From NCBI GenBank assembly GCA_023407175.1, contig JAEYMU010000017.1, positions 1 through 64,000 of the forward strand: 64,000 bases of DNA, read 5' to 3'. Shown in pieces: positions 61,083-64,000 of this stretch. The position numbers and the translations under genes are program-made. Numbering within the stretch: position 1 is the first letter of the stretch; each line of letters opens with the position of its first letter. The stretch is from Bacillota bacterium (lineage in GTDB: Bacteria > Bacillota_A > Clostridia > Lachnospirales > Lachnospiraceae). The notes beneath the pieces were generated by a model that saw only the letters and a list, made by a program, of their open reading frames with translations, ran no database searches and had not been told where the DNA came from.

Positions 61083-61153
61083 CCATCGTTTTTTTCGATA
61101 CCCCATCGTCTTTTTTCCGACTGTCCATTTCAGTAATAATCATATATTATAAT
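61083..61153 (+). promoter_or_regulatory. Direct repeats and -10 of the phosphodiesterase gene
   Basis: CCATCGT followed by a T-run and CGA occurs twice, at 61083-61089 and 61103-61109, exactly 20 bases apart (two helical turns). TATAAT lies at 61148-61153 without a good -35. This suits a promoter activated from upstream, possibly by the divergent LysR protein. Confidence 0.5.
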
Positions 61154-61227
61154 AATATTATAGTAAATAGGTATGATTAATATGAATTAAATAAATGCAA
61201 AATAACGATAAGGAGAGGACAAAAAAT

Positions 61228-63282
61228 ATGGAAAGAACAGCGAGAACACAGAAACTGATTGTCTTGGGAATTGACGGAATGGACCCTGTGATTACCAAAC
61301 GGCTGCTGGAAGCAGGCAGGCTTCCCAATATTAAGAAATATCTGGAACGGGGAGCTGCGCGGGAAGAGCTGAACATGCTGGGAGCACATCCCACCATAAC
61401 CCCGCCCTGCTGGACTACCCTGGCCACCGGCGCTTATCCGGGAACCCACGGAATTACCTGCTACTGGCGCCAGTCACCGGAGAGCCTGGATGCAGTCGTA
61501 TATAATATGGACTCCAGAAACTGCAAGGCAGAGCAATTATGGAATGCGACAGCAGAAGCAGGCTTAAAAACCCTGGTGTGGCACTGGCCCGGCTCTGCCT
61601 GGCCGCCGACCTCGGAGAGTCCTTTCCTTGAGGTTGTTGACGGAACCCAGCCCGGCTCTGTCAATATGGGTGTTGCACAGATGGACTGGGAGAAAATCAT
61701 TCATGCCTCGGAGGAGATAAAAAGGGTCCGCTATATTCCGCGTACACAGAAGGCAGCAGGAGTGGGCTGCAATATTACAGATATCAATGAGGTTTTATCC
61801 TCCGGAGGGGACGAAGAGGATGAGATGATGGAGCTCTGGTGGGGAGATGGGGCAAGAAAGGGCCAGGAGATAAGAACCTATATCAAAACACTGGAGGATA
61901 CTGAGATGATGATTGGGGCAAAGGTAGCCTATGATATCATATCCTCACCTCTACAGCCGGCGGATGGCTGGGTAAATGCCCCCGGGGAAGCATTAGAATT
62001 CACGCTTTTAACCTCCGGAGGGAAGGAGATGCGCTTCGGACTGGTAACAAAGAATGAGGAAGGAAGCTATGACAGCGTATCCCTATACCGTACCAAGGAA
62101 GACAAGGAGCCGTTTGCGGTCATTCCAAAGGGAGAGATGGTAACAGGCATTCTTGATACCGCAACTAAGAATGGAGTAACAAAACCCTGCTGCAGGTCTG
62201 CCAAGCTGCTGGAATTAAGCCCGGATGGAAAGAAGCTGAGACTATGGATCAGCAATGCCCTGGATATCACGAACAATCAGCTCTGGCATCCGGTTTCCCT
62301 GCACGAAAGGATTGTAAGCAGGGTCGGCCATATTCCTCCGGTCAGCTTAATCGGCGGAGAGGATTCCGAGCTGGTGGACCAAATTTTTGAGCCCTCCTGG
62401 GATAACTACAGTCAATGGCAGGCGGACTGTCTCAATTATCTGTTAGATAAGGAAGGCTATGAGGTCATATTCAGCCATTTGCATAATGTGGACTGTGCAG
62501 GACATCAGATCTGGCACCTTGGTAAGACACTGGAGCCCTGGAAATATACGGATGAGAAGATATATCAGGAGCTGATTGAGCGCTTCTACATTCAGACAGA
62601 CCGTTATCTTGGGCGTTTCCTGCATTATCTGGATCAGAGCTATACCATTTTCATTGTTTCCGACCATGGACTTTTGGTAGGGGAGAATGTACCACCCATT
62701 CTCGGTGAATATGCCGGAGTAAATACCAAGGTGATGGAGGAACTGGGGTATACTGTATTAAAGAAGGACAGCGAGGGGAATTCATTGGATGAAATCGACT
62801 GGGAGAAAACCCGGGCGGTTCAAATACGGAGCAATTATATCTATATTAATCTAAAAGGAAGGGATACGTACGGCATCGTGAACCCCAAGGATAAATATGA
62901 GCTGGAGGAGCAGCTTATCTCTGATTTATATAATTACCGGGATGAGTACACCGGCAAGCGAGTGGTCGGGATTGCCCTACGCAATAAGGACGCCGTGCTT
63001 CTTGGCACGAATGGACCGGAATGCGGAGATATCTTCTTTACGATAGAGGAGGGCTATAACCGGCTGCACGGAGATGGACTGACAACCGCCCAGGGGTACT
63101 TCGGCACCTCGGTTTCTCCGATATTTATCGCAGCAGGACAGGGAATTAAGAGTAATTATACAACAGAGCGGGTCATCCGCCAGGTAGATGTCGCTCCAAC
63201 CCTTGCCGTGCTTCTCGGAACAAGAATACCGGCCCAGTGCGAGGGTGCTCCGATCTATCAGATATTGTCGGAAGAGTTATAA
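61228..63282 (+). CDS. Type I phosphodiesterase / nucleotide pyrophosphatase family enzyme (alkaline-phosphatase superfamily)
   Basis: 684 aa, cytoplasmic by sequence (no signal peptide). Superfamily metal ligands: Asp16 (VLGIDGMDP), nucleophile Thr in TITPPCWTTLATG (about 56-68), HNVDCAGH and VSDHG, then a late GDGLTTAQGYFG. A large insertion (about residues 120-360) sits between nucleophile and second metal site. It should hydrolyse a phospho- or phosphono-diester, or possibly a sulfate ester. ATG 61228 follows AAGGAGAGG; an in-frame start 11 codons earlier lacks spacing. Divergent from the LysR gene and so linked to the importer operon. Confidence 0.85.
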   Translation: MERTARTQKLIVLGIDGMDPVITKRLLEAGRLPNIKKYLERGAAREELNMLGAHPTITPPCWTTLATGAYPGTHGITCYWRQSPESLDAVVYNMDSRNCKAEQLWNATAEAGLKTLVWHWPGSAWPPTSESPFLEVVDGTQPGSVNMGVAQMDWEKIIHASEEIKRVRYIPRTQKAAGVGCNITDINEVLSSGGDEEDEMMELWWGDGARKGQEIRTYIKTLEDTEMMIGAKVAYDIISSPLQPADGWVNAPGEALEFTLLTSGGKEMRFGLVTKNEEGSYDSVSLYRTKEDKEPFAVIPKGEMVTGILDTATKNGVTKPCCRSAKLLELSPDGKKLRLWISNALDITNNQLWHPVSLHERIVSRVGHIPPVSLIGGEDSELVDQIFEPSWDNYSQWQADCLNYLLDKEGYEVIFSHLHNVDCAGHQIWHLGKTLEPWKYTDEKIYQELIERFYIQTDRYLGRFLHYLDQSYTIFIVSDHGLLVGENVPPILGEYAGVNTKVMEELGYTVLKKDSEGNSLDEIDWEKTRAVQIRSNYIYINLKGRDTYGIVNPKDKYELEEQLISDLYNYRDEYTGKRVVGIALRNKDAVLLGTNGPECGDIFFTIEEGYNRLHGDGLTTAQGYFGTSVSPIFIAAGQGIKSNYTTERVIRQVDVAPTLAVLLGTRIPAQCEGAPIYQILSEEL

Positions 63283-63297
63283 GGGGCGGCAGTATTT

Positions 63298-63399
63298 GCT
63301 ATAGTTGATAAATATTCTCAAGAGTATTATTGACAACTGACTGACGTTAGAATATACTAACTTCATTAAGAACAAATGAAAATCATTATCAACTATAGC
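63298..63399 (+). promoter_or_regulatory. HD-GYP gene promoter flanked by a 14-bp perfect inverted repeat
   Basis: Promoter TTGACA (63330-63335), 17 bases, TATACT (63353-63358). GCTATAGTTGATAA (63298-63311) and TTATCAACTATAGC (63386-63399) are exact inverted copies, centres 88 bases apart, on either side of it. The layout suggests a looping operator or a long-stem structure. Confidence 0.6.
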
Positions 63400-63420
63400 G
63401 ACAGTACGGAGATTCAAAGG

Positions 63421-64000
63421 ATGATTAACAACATGGAAACGGATGTCCTCAAAAGAGAAATTGACTATCATGAGATTATCGAATGTATCGTAAGCGCCTT
63501 GGATGCAAAGGATACCTATACGGCCGGACATTCACAGAGGGTAAGCGATATGGCCCTAAAGGTATGTGAACTGATTGGCTTTAGCAGTAAGGATACGGAA
63601 AAAATCCATATTGCAGCGCATTTACATGATATAGGAAAGATTGGAGTACCGGATGCTATCCTGAATAAGTCAGGCCCTCTTACGCCTGAGGAATGGGAGG
63701 CTATTAAAAGGCATCCGGTTACGGGAGCGGAAATTTTAAGCAAATCCAGGCACTTGAACGAGCTTAAAGATATCGTGCTCCACCATCACGAAAGATACGA
63801 CGGGAGAGGATATCCTACGGGGCTTCGGGGAGAGGAAATACCGGTAGGAGCCAGAATTATTGCCATTTGTGATTCAATTGATGCAATGGCATCAAACCGG
63901 AGCTACCGGAAAGCCCATTCATTAGAATACTGCTATCAGGAGATAGAGAATAATCTGGGAAGTATGTACGACCCGATTCTCGGCGCCTATGTGCTTAAGC
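63421..64000 (+). CDS. HD-GYP domain protein (c-di-GMP phosphodiesterase type), 5' part
   Basis: The frame is open to the window end (193 codons visible). After METDVLKREIDYHEIIECIVSALDAKDTYTAGHSQRVSDMA come the HD-GYP signatures: AAHLHDIGKIGVPDAILNK (HD pair), KRHPVTGAEIL, LHHHERYDGRGYP (GYP loop) and ICDSIDAMASNRSYRKA. Such enzymes hydrolyse c-di-GMP. ATG 63421 is chosen (GGAG 9 bases upstream); ATG 63376 is in frame but would place an operator arm inside the gene. No sensor domain precedes the HD-GYP part. Confidence 0.9.
   Translation, partial: MINNMETDVLKREIDYHEIIECIVSALDAKDTYTAGHSQRVSDMALKVCELIGFSSKDTEKIHIAAHLHDIGKIGVPDAILNKSGPLTPEEWEAIKRHPVTGAEILSKSRHLNELKDIVLHHHERYDGRGYPTGLRGEEIPVGARIIAICDSIDAMASNRSYRKAHSLEYCYQEIENNLGSMYDPILGAYVLK

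Overview
The window looks like chromosome of an anaerobic, spore-forming Firmicute close to Lachnospiraceae / Clostridium phytofermentans-type organisms. Reasons: strong AGGAGG-type ribosome sites, spoVG, a DnaD/DnaI-type primosome pair, the pth-mfd-PpiC lipoprotein order, hybrid-cluster protein (Hcp) with an HcpR-like regulator, a secreted GH5 mannanase, and many GGDEF/HD-GYP proteins with a c-di-GMP-I riboswitch. The placement is inferred from gene content, not from a search. I saw no rRNA, tRNA, CRISPR array, insertion sequence or prophage.

Layout. 1-7.2 kb: end of a cell-wall amidase, a secreted GH5 mannanase, a small XRE regulator, an uncharacterised 167-aa protein, a BlaI/BlaR1-like pair whose sensor ends in an NlpC/P60 domain lacking its catalytic Cys, and a secreted protein of unknown function. 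7.3-11 kb: a heterodimeric ABC transporter (minus strand) with a candidate operator. 11.3-17 kb: a LysM-GH18-like protein without the catalytic acid motif, then pstSCAB behind three ATTTTACAT boxes. 17.0-17.6 kb: three tandem repeats of about 177 bp carrying hairpins, promoters and tiny ORFs. 17.7-23.2 kb: SbcD-like nuclease, YhaN-like membrane ATPase, class A PBP. 23.3-28.5 kb (minus): prs, dnaC/dnaI-like, dnaD-like and murC, with two arrays of abutting DnaA boxes between dnaD and murC. 28.8-38 kb: spoVG, a DUF4003-type protein, pth, mfd, a PpiC-type lipoprotein, a membrane GDPD. 38-44.7 kb: PAP2, SRAP/YedK, separate coaB and coaC, P1 peptidase, transglutaminase-like protein, an XRE/DUF3169 pair behind three operators, DJ-1/PfpI.

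44.7-49.2 kb (minus): a restriction-modification block of two beta-type methyltransferases and a 916-aa nuclease-methylase fusion. 49.4-53.4 kb: hemerythrin-like protein, an unknown protein, hcp, and the divergent HcpR-like regulator, with one perfect palindrome suited to control both promoters. 53.5-56.2 kb: a diguanylate cyclase with a cytoplasmic sugar-binding-protein-like sensor, convergent with a degenerate GGDEF protein that sits behind a c-di-GMP-I riboswitch. 56.2-63.3 kb: a sulfonate/taurine-type ABC importer, EamA transporter and LysR regulator (minus), divergent from a type I phosphodiesterase/alkaline-phosphatase-superfamily enzyme. 63.4-64 kb: start of an HD-GYP protein.

The most unusual items are the BlaR1-like sensor with a pseudo-NlpC/P60 domain, the tandem sRNA/small-ORF array after pstB, the riboswitch-controlled degenerate GGDEF next to an active-looking cyclase, and the abutting DnaA-box arrays upstream of the primosome genes.
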